Shown here: in pieces, positions 33,924 through 39,984 of the stretch
How positions within the stretch are numbered: the stretch's first letter is position 1
How the letters are laid out: each line of letters opens with the position of its first letter
Assembly: GCA_013204105.1 (NCBI GenBank)
Contig: JABMOM010000027.1
Coordinates: 1-39,984 of the forward strand
Source of the DNA: Flavobacteriales bacterium
GTDB taxonomy: Bacteria > Bacteroidota > Bacteroidia > Flavobacteriales_G > Salibacteraceae
Direction: 5' to 3'
DNA length: 39,984 nucleotides
Notes under the pieces: generated by a model
The model's database searches: none
Told to the model about the DNA's origin: nothing
The model's input: only the letters and a program-made list of their open reading frames with translations
Program-made: the position numbers and the translations under genes

Positions 33924-35069
33924 TTAAAACAATGGCCATATCTCATCTTGTCGTAAATAACCACCTCGGATCGAATTGGTGAGCACGATGGCAACCTTGT
34001 CATCTGAACCGGACATCCAGAAATAAGATCGAAATCCACGCCACCAACCATTGTGAAAAATCAGCGTGTCAGATTCCATCGGTCGAATTCTCCAACCCAA
34101 GCCATAGAATTGACCATTGCCGCTGCGCGTTGACGGCCGCATGGCTTCTTGGAGCAATGCCGCAGACCAGAGCTGAGCTTTACGCAGTCCCTTGTACAAT
34201 TTGAACAGATCTCCTACCGAACTGTAGAGGCTCTTATCTCCAATCACCGCATCCAGGTAAAATGGGCGTTTAGGATCACCATTTGGATAGTGGCCCAACA
34301 CACGGTATTGATCAGATGGCCTAAGCCAAGGATTCAAATAGTGGGTGCTGTCCATCTGTAGCGGAAGAAATATCTCACGTTCCATGAATGCCTGAAAGGT
34401 GAGCCCACTCACCCGCTCAATGAGGACAGGGAGAAGCGCATAATTCGTATTGCAATAATCAAAACGCTGATGAGGTGGGTGGTACTTTGGCACTTGCTCG
34501 CATCGAATGATGTCATACACATCGTCATTGCTCATGAACGAATCAGGGTTGTTCCAAAGGCTGTCAGTGACGTAGATATAGTTGCCCATTCCGCTGGTGT
34601 GGTCTAACAGACTGCGTACCGTAATATCTTCATCGGGGAAATCAAAGAGATAATCTCGGACAGGAGCATCGAGCGCAAGCTTTCCCTGTTCAACCAATCG
34701 TAAAATCCCCAGCGCGGTGATGGGTTTTGACAAGGACGCCAATTGAAAGACATCATCCAAACGAAGGGTGTCAGTTCCTCGCAGCCTGGCCTTCCCAATG
34801 GCAAAACGACTGACGGTGTCGTGGGATGAAAGTAAAACAACCCCATTGAATCGCCCCTCATTGTGCAATGAGTCGAAGTAAGCCCGAGCTGCTCGTCGAC
34901 CAACCTGAACCACCACCTCCTGCTTAGTCTCCGGCAATCGCAATTCAGCCTTGACAGAAGCGTCTTGTGAGCAAGCCACACATAAGGCGACTATCGCAAA
35001 CAAAAAACCCCGATGTTTCGGGGTTAATATCTTTAGATGGGCAGTGTACCTCACTTCACTTCGGCGCAT
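33924..35069 (-). CDS. Serine hydrolase lipoprotein (beta-lactamase/class C PBP fold)
   Basis: A 381-residue predicted lipoprotein. The n-region is long (MRRSEVRYTAHLKILTPKHR), followed by a short hydrophobic stretch FLFAIVALCVAC with the likely lipid Cys. The hydrolase motifs are SLSK (ASLSKPITALG), YCN (DYCNTNYALL) and HNG (FHNGWWRGF). Predicted periplasmic D-Ala-D-Ala peptidase or esterase. ATG 35069 overlaps the upstream lipoprotein gene by 19 bp. An intrinsic terminator of that gene (35001-35025) lies inside codons about 15-23 of this one and encodes part of the n-region, so expression may depend on readthrough or coupling. Confidence 0.83.
   Translation of the reverse strand: MRRSEVRYTAHLKILTPKHRGFLFAIVALCVACSQDASVKAELRLPETKQEVVVQVGRRAARAYFDSLHNEGRFNGVVLLSSHDTVSRFAIGKARLRGTDTLRLDDVFQLASLSKPITALGILRLVEQGKLALDAPVRDYLFDFPDEDITVRSLLDHTSGMGNYIYVTDSLWNNPDSFMSNDDVYDIIRCEQVPKYHPPHQRFDYCNTNYALLPVLIERVSGLTFQAFMEREIFLPLQMDSTHYLNPWLRPSDQYRVLGHYPNGDPKRPFYLDAVIGDKSLYSSVGDLFKLYKGLRKAQLWSAALLQEAMRPSTRSGNGQFYGLGWRIRPMESDTLIFHNGWWRGFRSYFWMSGSDDKVAIVLTNSIRGGYLRQDEIWPLF
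35001..35025 (-). terminator. Intrinsic terminator inside the serine hydrolase 5' coding region
   Basis: A perfect 8-bp stem AACCCCGA/TCGGGGTT with a 4-nt loop (35006-35025) is followed on the minus strand by TTTTTTG. It lies 25 bp after the stop of the 74-residue lipoprotein gene and 43 bp inside the serine hydrolase frame, whose codons read through the stem (LTPKHRGF). Confidence 0.7.
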
Positions 35070-35275
35070 GAACAAGTAAAGTCTTCGAAAGCCCCAAACT
35101 CGACTTCACAACGCTCCTGATAATTATCATAATCGCCTTTTGACCCGCAAATTTCCGGATAGGAATAAGCAGCCACTTGATCTTCATCCAAAGCGGTGCA
35201 CTGGTAACATTTTTTACAGGAGGACATGCCAATCACCAAGGCGGTGAGTCCCAAAATTATCGCTACTCTCTTCAT
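35051..35275 (-). CDS. Small cysteine-rich lipoprotein (C-x2-C-Y-x-C type)
   Basis: A 74-residue lipoprotein: signal MKRVAIILGLTALVIGMSSC, the final Cys being the lipid anchor. The mature protein begins CKKCYQC and has six further cysteines (including YPEICG, QERCE and FTCSCAE), enough for three disulfides. ATG 35275 is chosen; the frame opens slightly upstream but MKRVAIIL is the natural signal start. It lies between the MauE-thioredoxin protein gene and the serine hydrolase gene on the same strand. Function is unknown. Confidence 0.72.
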   Translation of the reverse strand: MKRVAIILGLTALVIGMSSCKKCYQCTALDEDQVAAYSYPEICGSKGDYDNYQERCEVEFGAFEDFTCSCAEVK

Positions 35276-35317
35276 ATTAATCATCAATTTTCTCAACGCA
35301 AGAAGTGCGAATATAGT

Positions 35318-36244
35318 CTAGTCTAAAGCGAGTAGTTCATTGAGTAAACGAATATTCACATCACGTCCTTTCCATTTCTTAGTGACTTCTCCGGCTTCCA
35401 AATAGAGGACCGTGGGAAAAGTGCCATCGATCGCGCCGATCAACTCCCGATCCTTTGTCTGTACGTAATGAAAGTCCTTGATTCCTGTTTCTTCCACGAA
35501 GAAATCTACCCCTGCGTCCTCTCCAACAATGATGATACGTAGGTCATCCGCAACATCTTTCGGAGCAAGCGTAGCGATGAATGAACTCAATTGTGCGCAA
35601 TGAATGCAATTCGACAACATAACCACCACCGTCTTATTGCCTTCTGTCATTGGAGATTCAGCACCAAACGATTCTCTACTCAGCATTTCTAGGTCGACTT
35701 CAAAATCCGCATTCCGAGAGAACGCTGGCATGGGTTCGATAAGGAGCAACACAGGAATGGCCAAAACAGCGAGCAAAGGACCCGCAACGCGCAAGCTCCA
35801 TTCTTCTGCCCACGAGGATCGAATCAAAAGCATTCCTCCGAGCAGCATGAATCCGAAGTTCTTGATCAAGCTACTAGGTCCGTCCAAGGGAATCAATTCG
35901 CCAAAGCATCCGCAATCAGCATCCCCTTCTCCTTGTAAAATTTGCATGAATAGGAAGACTTGAAAGGCGCTGAGTAATCCAAGACTAAACCAAAGTGAAA
36001 AGCGAAGTTGATATCCACTCAGAATAAAAACGCCCAGTCCAAACTCAGTGACAAGCAGGATGCGCGAAGCAATGGGAACAAAGGCCCACGAAACTCCAGC
36101 TTGATGAACGAGAATCAATTCGAAATAATCCAGCGGAAAGAGCTTTAAAATTGCCGAAGCAATGAACAGGGCCCCGTAGAACATCCTTACAAATGGGAAA
36201 CTTCTCTCTAGAGTAGAAGGAGCATTTTCTTCTAGGTGATCCAA
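35318..36244 (-). CDS. MauE/DoxX-type membrane protein fused to a thioredoxin-like domain
   Basis: A 308-residue inner-membrane protein. The first about 170 residues hold four or five membrane helices of the MauE/DoxX superfamily, with the MauE-like cysteine pair in DADCGCFGEL after the third helix. The C-terminal 110 residues form a periplasmic thioredoxin-like domain with CIHC (MLSNCIHCAQLSSF) and the cis-Pro segment GTFPTVLYL. MauE is needed for disulfide formation in methylamine dehydrogenase (known). Here a thiol-disulfide exchange role is inferred, possibly for the flanking Cys-rich lipoproteins. No ATG fits the N-terminus; TTG 36244 is used, 7 bp after the upstream lipoprotein gene. 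Met21 is a less likely start, at the edge of helix 1. Confidence 0.8.
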   Translation of the reverse strand: MDHLEENAPSTLERSFPFVRMFYGALFIASAILKLFPLDYFELILVHQAGVSWAFVPIASRILLVTEFGLGVFILSGYQLRFSLWFSLGLLSAFQVFLFMQILQGEGDADCGCFGELIPLDGPSSLIKNFGFMLLGGMLLIRSSWAEEWSLRVAGPLLAVLAIPVLLLIEPMPAFSRNADFEVDLEMLSRESFGAESPMTEGNKTVVVMLSNCIHCAQLSSFIATLAPKDVADDLRIIIVGEDAGVDFFVEETGIKDFHYVQTKDRELIGAIDGTFPTVLYLEAGEVTKKWKGRDVNIRLLNELLALD

Positions 36245-36251
36245 TCTTCTC

Positions 36252-36458
36252 TTATTTATCCTCCATCCAAGTGCAGATGCTGCGATCCTCGCATTCTACC
36301 TCTACCAATTCGGCTTCACTCTTTCTCAATCCTGGGTAGTGCGTGGCCTCGTTTAAGGTAGTTCCTTCTGCCTCCACTTCACAGACACAAACGTAATCCG
36401 TTGTGCAAGACGACATCGCTACCACAAGGAGCGCACATATGACCATCGCATACTTCAT
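36252..36458 (-). CDS. Small cysteine-containing lipoprotein
   Basis: A 68-residue lipoprotein: signal MKYAMVICALLVVAMSSC, then mature CTTDYVCVCEVEAEG with four further cysteines (VCVC, VECE, SICTW), an even number. The start resembles the C-x2-C-Y-x-C lipoproteins nearby, with Asp in place of the second Cys and an extra Cys two residues on. First gene of the unit with the MauE-thioredoxin gene. Function is unknown. Confidence 0.68.
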   Translation of the reverse strand: MKYAMVICALLVVAMSSCTTDYVCVCEVEAEGTTLNEATHYPGLRKSEAELVEVECEDRSICTWMEDK

Positions 36459-36476
36459 TTCATCATAGCTTTAAAA

Positions 36477-36484
36477 CAAATGTA
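36477..36484 (-). promoter_or_regulatory. -7 element TACATTTG of the MauE-lipoprotein operon
   Basis: A perfect TAnnTTTG match on the minus strand, 18 nt before the ATG at 36458. No TTG box lies at the usual distance upstream, so only the -7 element is supported. Confidence 0.4.
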
Positions 36485-36503
36485 CGAGCTTCCGGATTCA
36501 GCC

Positions 36504-36534
36504 TTGGGCTCCTCCTGTCAATTCTTTAACTTCG
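36504..36534 (+). promoter_or_regulatory. Promoter candidate of the unknown helical protein gene
   Basis: TTG (36504-36506), 20 bp, TAACTTCG (36527-36534): one mismatch to TAnnTTTG. Transcription would start near 36539, 14 nt before the ATG at 36553. Confidence 0.4.
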
Positions 36535-36552
36535 GCATTCACAGGCTTTATC

Positions 36553-36993
36553 ATGGGCTACACACTGAAAGGACTCAAATACGATGTGAAGGTTCTCCTC
36601 GCTTGGGGAGAGAGTATTTCCGGCAATAAGAAGATTACGGAGTTTCTAATGAAGAACGGCTTTCCTGAATTAGGACTCTTTCATTACGCGCTCAGAAATG
36701 AAGAGCGCAGCAGGGATTGGCTGATGGAGAATAAATTTCCACACTTGCTCGCACTCATCAGTGCTACAGAAGGGAGCAAAGACGCACGAAAATGGCTTGC
36801 TCTGCAGGGATTTGATCTGCTGTTGGATATGGCCCTTTCTGCAGATGGTGATGAAGAAGCCTACACCAGAATGCTTGGTGAAGACATGCAAATATTTGCC
36901 GTACTCTCAAAGAAAATCGAGTCGATCAAGAACGAAATTGAGGCGCGGAAATTTGATCCGCACAAGTACTCCAGTTCACAGGGGGGTGGATGA
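36553..36993 (+). CDS. Hypothetical helical protein
   Basis: A 146-residue cytoplasmic protein that I do not recognise. It is strongly helical, and pieces such as KKITEFLMKNGFPELGLF, RSRDWLMENKFPHLLAL and DARKWLALQGFDLLLDM form a threefold pattern of about 35 residues (x-W/F-L-x-x-x-G/K-F-x-x-L), which suggests a small helical repeat. The C-terminus is charged and ends in a Ser/Gly tail. It has its own promoter candidate and a TGATCA junction with the convergent MORN gene. Coding nature is supported by a sensible start and by good codon-like composition. Confidence 0.65.
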   Translation: MGYTLKGLKYDVKVLLAWGESISGNKKITEFLMKNGFPELGLFHYALRNEERSRDWLMENKFPHLLALISATEGSKDARKWLALQGFDLLLDMALSADGDEEAYTRMLGEDMQIFAVLSKKIESIKNEIEARKFDPHKYSSSQGGG

Positions 36994-37458
36994 TCAGTCT
37001 TTCAAGGCCTTGTTATTGCTGAACTGCCCTTTCCAAAAAGTTCCATCTGAGTACTGCATCTTGCCCTTTCCGGCCATCTGTCCGTCCTTGAACTGCCCTT
37101 TATAGATCCGGCCATCTGCCCAGCGCATCTCCCCTCTTCCATTCATTTCGTCCACTTTCCATCGACCATGGTATTTACGCCCATTGCTCCAGCTTTGAAA
37201 CCCTTTGCCATGGCGCATTCCATTTTGCCAGCTACCGTCGTAATAGCTGCTGTCTGGCCATACCATGTTTCCTTTTCCGCTGAACTCACCGTTGAAAATC
37301 TCACCGTAGTATTTAGAGCCATTTTCCCAAAAAATAGTGTGAAAACCATCGGGAAGACTGCGAATGTCATTTCCATTCACCTCTTGGGCAGAGGCGTTGA
37401 AACCAGCAACTAGAACCAAAAGAAAGAAAGCCGCGAATTGAAAGTACCTCATCCGCAT
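36994..37458 (-). CDS. Secreted MORN-repeat protein
   Basis: A 154-residue protein with a signal peptide ending near FNASAQE. Four MORN repeats of 23 residues follow, starting near residue 50: YYGEIFNGEFSGKGNMVWPD, YDGSWQNGMRHGKGFQSWSN, YHGRWKVDEMNGRGEMRWAD and YKGQFKDGQMAGKGKMQYSD. A partial fifth (FWKGQFSNN) ends the array. MORN repeats form a beta-hairpin sheet that binds lipid or protein; this copy is probably periplasmic or on the surface. It lies 2 bp downstream of the head-GIN gene. Confidence 0.88.
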   Translation of the reverse strand: MRMRYFQFAAFFLLVLVAGFNASAQEVNGNDIRSLPDGFHTIFWENGSKYYGEIFNGEFSGKGNMVWPDSSYYDGSWQNGMRHGKGFQSWSNGRKYHGRWKVDEMNGRGEMRWADGRIYKGQFKDGQMAGKGKMQYSDGTFWKGQFSNNKALKD

Positions 37459-37460
37459 TC

Positions 37461-38159
37461 CTATAGCTTGGAAACAGATCCAGCTCCCGTGATGCTTTGC
37501 TCAATCTCTGGATCACCGACGTACTTAACATCACCAGCACCGGTAACGTCAACCTTGAGCCGATCAGCAACGGCAATCTCTACATTCCCTGCTCCTGTAA
37601 TGTCAATGTCAGCGCGCTTCACATGCAATTCAGAAGCTTCGATGTCGCCAGCCCCTGTTATCTTAATATGGGCTTCATCTGCTTCGCCGGTTAATTCCAA
37701 TTCTCCTCCGCCAGAAATTTGAATGATGATTTCGTCTACCTGGACATCTAGCGCTCCATCACAGGCCCCCGAGACGTCCAATTCAAATGATTTTTCCTTA
37801 ATGGTTTCGTTCGAAGAAATTTCAATAGCTCCAGAAACATCAATTTCCTTAAGGTCCTTGTAATGGATGCGAAGCAGGAGCTTCTCTGCTTCTAAAAATT
37901 TATTTTCGGTATCAATGGACAGTTCCCCGTCCTCCACCTCGATGGAAATATGTTCGTGCAGGTTCTCATCCGTGATCACTTCAATGGAGCTCCCTCCTTT
38001 GATCAACTCAACCTGAAAAACACCGGAAATCTCAATTTCATCAAAAGCATCCAGCTCATGGCTGACCTCAACGACGTTGCCATTTCCTTCGATTCGCTCT
38101 CCGCAGCTGGAAAGTAATCCAGTAAGTGCGAGTACAATAAGTGAATATCCAAGTTTCAT
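37461..38159 (-). CDS. Head GIN domain (DUF2807) lipoprotein
   Basis: A 232-residue lipoprotein with lipobox LLSSC. DUF2807 proteins are right-handed beta-helices formed from short repeats. Here the repeated units are visible as ITGAGDIEAS, ITGAGNVEIA, VTGAGDVKYV and ITGAGSVSKL, the last four of the protein, and DVSGAIEISS and ISGGGELELT before them. The role of the family is unknown; Bacteroidota often encode several copies in the envelope. First gene of a pair with the MORN gene and divergent from pepE. Confidence 0.9.
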   Translation of the reverse strand: MKLGYSLIVLALTGLLSSCGERIEGNGNVVEVSHELDAFDEIEISGVFQVELIKGGSSIEVITDENLHEHISIEVEDGELSIDTENKFLEAEKLLLRIHYKDLKEIDVSGAIEISSNETIKEKSFELDVSGACDGALDVQVDEIIIQISGGGELELTGEADEAHIKITGAGDIEASELHVKRADIDITGAGNVEIAVADRLKVDVTGAGDVKYVGDPEIEQSITGAGSVSKL

Positions 38160-38170
38160 AGTGCTTTGGT

Positions 38171-38202
38171 TTTGTCCAAAAGTGTAAAATGTTTCACATT
38201 TG
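38171..38202 (+). promoter_or_regulatory. Promoter of pepE with overlapping inverted repeat
   Basis: TTTG (38171-38174), 20 bp, CACATTTG (38195-38202): one mismatch to the Bacteroidota promoter. Transcription would start near 38207, 27 nt before the ATG. AAATG-TTTCA-CATTT (38187-38201) is an inverted repeat that overlaps the -7 box and could be an operator. Confidence 0.5.
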
Positions 38203-38233
38203 GCGCCTACCGCTCATGTAAAGAACCAAACGA

Positions 38234-38923
38234 ATGAATCTTCTTCTCCTTAGTAATTCTACCATCCAAGGACAGCCATACCTCGATTGGCCGAAACCAC
38301 TTATACAAAGATTCCTTCCAGAAGGAACGGAAGCGGTGTTCATCCCCTATGCTGCAGTGACCTTTTCTTATGATGACTACGAAAAAATGGTTCGCGAAGC
38401 GCTAGGTCAAATCGGAATCAAAGTACGTTCGATTCACACCTTTGATGACCCTGTCAAAGCGATCAATGAGGCTCAAGCCATTCTCGTAGGAGGTGGAAAT
38501 ACATTCAAGCTGCTCTCCGAGCTGTATAAGAATGAAATCATTGAACCCATTCGAACTAAGGTGACCAATGGAACACCATACATTGGCTGGAGTGCGGGTT
38601 CCAACGTAGCCTGCCAAAGCATCAAGACCACCAACGACATGCCAATCATGGAGCCACCCAGTTTCGACGGGCTTGGGCTTTTGGACCTCCAAATCAATGC
38701 ACATTACACGGAGCAAACGATCCAAGGCCACGGAGGAGAAAGTAGGTTACAGCGCCTACTCGAGTACAGCGCAGTGAACGAAACACCCGTATTATGCTTA
38801 CCGGAAGGTTGCGCCTTGAAGATTGAAGGAGAGTCGTGGAAGCTTATCTCTTCAGAGCCCTGCAAACTGATCCGAAAAGGAGGCGTGATCCAAACCCTTC
38901 ATCATGGCCCGTTGACCCTCTAA
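38234..38923 (+). CDS. pepE: Alpha-aspartyl dipeptidase PepE
   Basis: A 229-residue cytosolic peptidase of family S51 that hydrolyses dipeptides with N-terminal aspartate. The nucleophile Ser120 lies in YIGWSAGSN, with His157 in QINAHYTE and Asp135 in TTNDMP, the same numbers reported for the enterobacterial enzyme. Other family motifs are ILVGGGNTFKLL and LPEGCALKI. Length matches the family (about 229 residues). It stands alone on its strand, with its own promoter. Confidence 0.95.
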   Translation: MNLLLLSNSTIQGQPYLDWPKPLIQRFLPEGTEAVFIPYAAVTFSYDDYEKMVREALGQIGIKVRSIHTFDDPVKAINEAQAILVGGGNTFKLLSELYKNEIIEPIRTKVTNGTPYIGWSAGSNVACQSIKTTNDMPIMEPPSFDGLGLLDLQINAHYTEQTIQGHGGESRLQRLLEYSAVNETPVLCLPEGCALKIEGESWKLISSEPCKLIRKGGVIQTLHHGPLTL

Positions 38924-38929
38924 AACGCC

Positions 38930-39235
38930 TTACTTTTTCTTCGGATAGCTATTCTTGACGCTGTCCAATTTACCATCGTCTGGTGTGCCATGGTTTGGCG
39001 CTTCCTGCTGATCTATTGATTTCACTGTAGAATCAACAGGCGAACTCGTGTTATTCGCTGGAGCCACACTCTCTTGAACGGAAGGAGCAATGGAATTTTC
39101 ATCAGGTGCTGCAGCACGCTTCATTTCCTTCGGCTGCACTTCGATTTGCGTTTCTACGTTTTTTTCATCCCCATCACCGCAAGATGCAGCGCACAGGATC
39201 AGCGCCAGAACGCTACTGAACAATGATCTTCTCAT
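38930..39235 (-). CDS. Low-complexity lipoprotein
   Basis: A 101-residue lipoprotein: signal MRRSLFSSVLALILCAASC, lipid Cys19, then a disordered, Ser/Pro/Asp/Glu-rich chain without hydrophobic core (for example SVQESVAPANNTSSPVDS) ending in a basic SYPKKK. Function is unknown; its composition resembles a flexible envelope linker. It overlaps the 3' end of the upstream T9SS gene by 23 bp and is convergent with pepE, 6 bp apart. Confidence 0.65.
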   Translation of the reverse strand: MRRSLFSSVLALILCAASCGDGDEKNVETQIEVQPKEMKRAAAPDENSIAPSVQESVAPANNTSSPVDSTVKSIDQQEAPNHGTPDDGKLDSVKNSYPKKK

Positions 39236-39984
39236 ACTGTGTGATCTGTCCTTCTCGGCTCACCTGAACGATATAATGTCCTGGATCGAGGGCTAATTTA
39301 TTAAACGTTAAGCGATGTAGACCAGGCTTCATGTCGTCCGCATAAAGCTGCTTCACCAAGCGACCTTGTACATCAATGATTTCAACCACCACAGAAGACC
39401 AAGTGGGGTTGTCAATGTCCATATTGATCAACTCATACGACATACTTGGGTTGGGGAAAACGGAGACTTCGTCCTTTTGAGCCATTCGAGCAATTACGCC
39501 CGCTGGAATTACTGGTGCGGTGTCTGTCGTCCAAACATCGATGTAGTCTTCCCTTGTCAATGAGTCCGAACCAAATTCATTGGTCACTACCAATTTTACG
39601 TTGAACATCCCTGTGTCGGCAAAGCTTACCAATGGGTATTGGTAAATGGAAGTAGCTGGATTTCCACCTTCAAAGTACCACATCCAACTATCTGGATCAT
39701 TCAATGTGCTATCGCTGAATTGGACGGTCAACGCTTGATATCCTTCAAGGGTATCTGCTTCGAAATCGGCTATTGGTGTGGGTGCCGGCTCATAGGTGCC
39801 GTTGATCTGCGCGATCCACGTATTCCAAACGTGCGAATTCGGGCCAAAGCACCCCCCAAACCAGACCTCTACTGAGTCCGCGTTATGTCGTCGTTGCAGG
39901 TCAGAATAATCTCCCCAACGCTCAACCGTGTTCACATAATAATGGTCGATATAACTGTCGCCATCTCTGACGGTAATGGCGTCT
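39213..39984 (-). CDS. Secreted protein with PKD domain and T9SS type A signal (3' part only)
   Basis: The frame is open to the right edge, so the N-terminal part is missing; 256 codons are visible. The visible part opens with DGDSYIDHYYVNTVERWGDY and SDLQRRHNADSVEVW, a tail seen in several Bacteroidota secreted proteins, then a PKD domain (IADFEADTLEGYQALTVQFS ... WMWYFEGGNP). It ends in a type A sorting domain with SVFPNPSMSYEL and VVEIIDVQGRLVKQLYA. The full protein is probably a large exported enzyme or adhesin. A GTG within the frame at 39935 is not a convincing start, since homology-like sequence continues upstream. Confidence 0.85.
   Translation of the reverse strand, partial: DAITVRDGDSYIDHYYVNTVERWGDYSDLQRRHNADSVEVWFGGCFGPNSHVWNTWIAQINGTYEPAPTPIADFEADTLEGYQALTVQFSDSTLNDPDSWMWYFEGGNPATSIYQYPLVSFADTGMFNVKLVVTNEFGSDSLTREDYIDVWTTDTAPVIPAGVIARMAQKDEVSVFPNPSMSYELINMDIDNPTWSSVVVEIIDVQGRLVKQLYADDMKPGLHRLTFNKLALDPGHYIVQVSREGQITQYEKIIVQ

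Overview
The window comes from the chromosome of a Bacteroidota bacterium, most likely a Flavobacteriales relative of moderate GC (about half, judged by eye). The evidence is five secreted proteins with type IX secretion (T9SS) C-terminal signals, a bacillithiol synthase (BshA), Bacteroidota-restricted families (DUF5606, DUF5777, DUF6702, head-GIN/DUF2807) and several promoters of the Bacteroidota form TTG-N(17-23)-TAnnTTTG. No rRNA, tRNA, insertion sequence, prophage or CRISPR array was seen. Coding density is very high: the longest non-coding stretches are the left edge (1-165) and the 139 bp between the MutS-like gene and the first T9SS protein. No gap exceeds 300 bp.

Layout. 1-165: a repeated, hairpin-rich intergenic element. 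166-3229 (-): a GCS2-type carboxylate-amine ligase with CBS domains followed by an M14-type desuccinylase/aspartoacylase. 3356-6306 (-): a five-gene envelope operon with two haem-binding lipoproteins, an OB-fold lipoprotein, a YceI protein and a DUF5777 beta-barrel. 6369-8147 (-): a membrane-anchored MutS-like ATPase. 8287-11535 (+): a 964-residue T9SS adhesin-like protein and an ArsC-family reductase. 11532-13348: an alpha/beta hydrolase (-) and a DMT transporter (+). 13349-16345 (-): a secreted L-type lectin. 16420-18402 (+): an S4 protein, a glycosyltransferase and a DUF6702 protein. 18452-19024 (-): DUF5606 with a histone-like tail. 19071-25173 (-): an HsdR_N nuclease-like protein and two subtilases joined by ATGA overlaps. 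25197-26216 (+): holA. 26213-28832 (-): small membrane protein, GT2, ECF sigma factor, rsmG. 28951-33017 (+): a GH3-like/serine hydrolase fusion and bshA. 33069-36458: three small Cys-rich lipoproteins around a MauE-thioredoxin membrane protein, a serine hydrolase and a Lon-N protein. 36553-39984: an unknown helical protein, MORN and head-GIN proteins, pepE, a lipoprotein and the 3' end of a T9SS protein.

Together the genes are mostly core and envelope functions with a strong surface and secretion theme. The best candidates for undescribed biology are: the MauE-thioredoxin protein flanked by small lipoproteins that each carry an even number of cysteines after the lipidated one; a GH3-serine hydrolase fusion whose GH3 sugar-binding and catalytic-dyad residues are replaced; an operon of unusual CX3CH/CX4CH haem lipoproteins with YceI and DUF5777; an intrinsic terminator inside the 5' end of a serine hydrolase gene; and repeated use of palindromic stop-codon junctions (TGATCA, TTAA, CTAG) between convergent genes.
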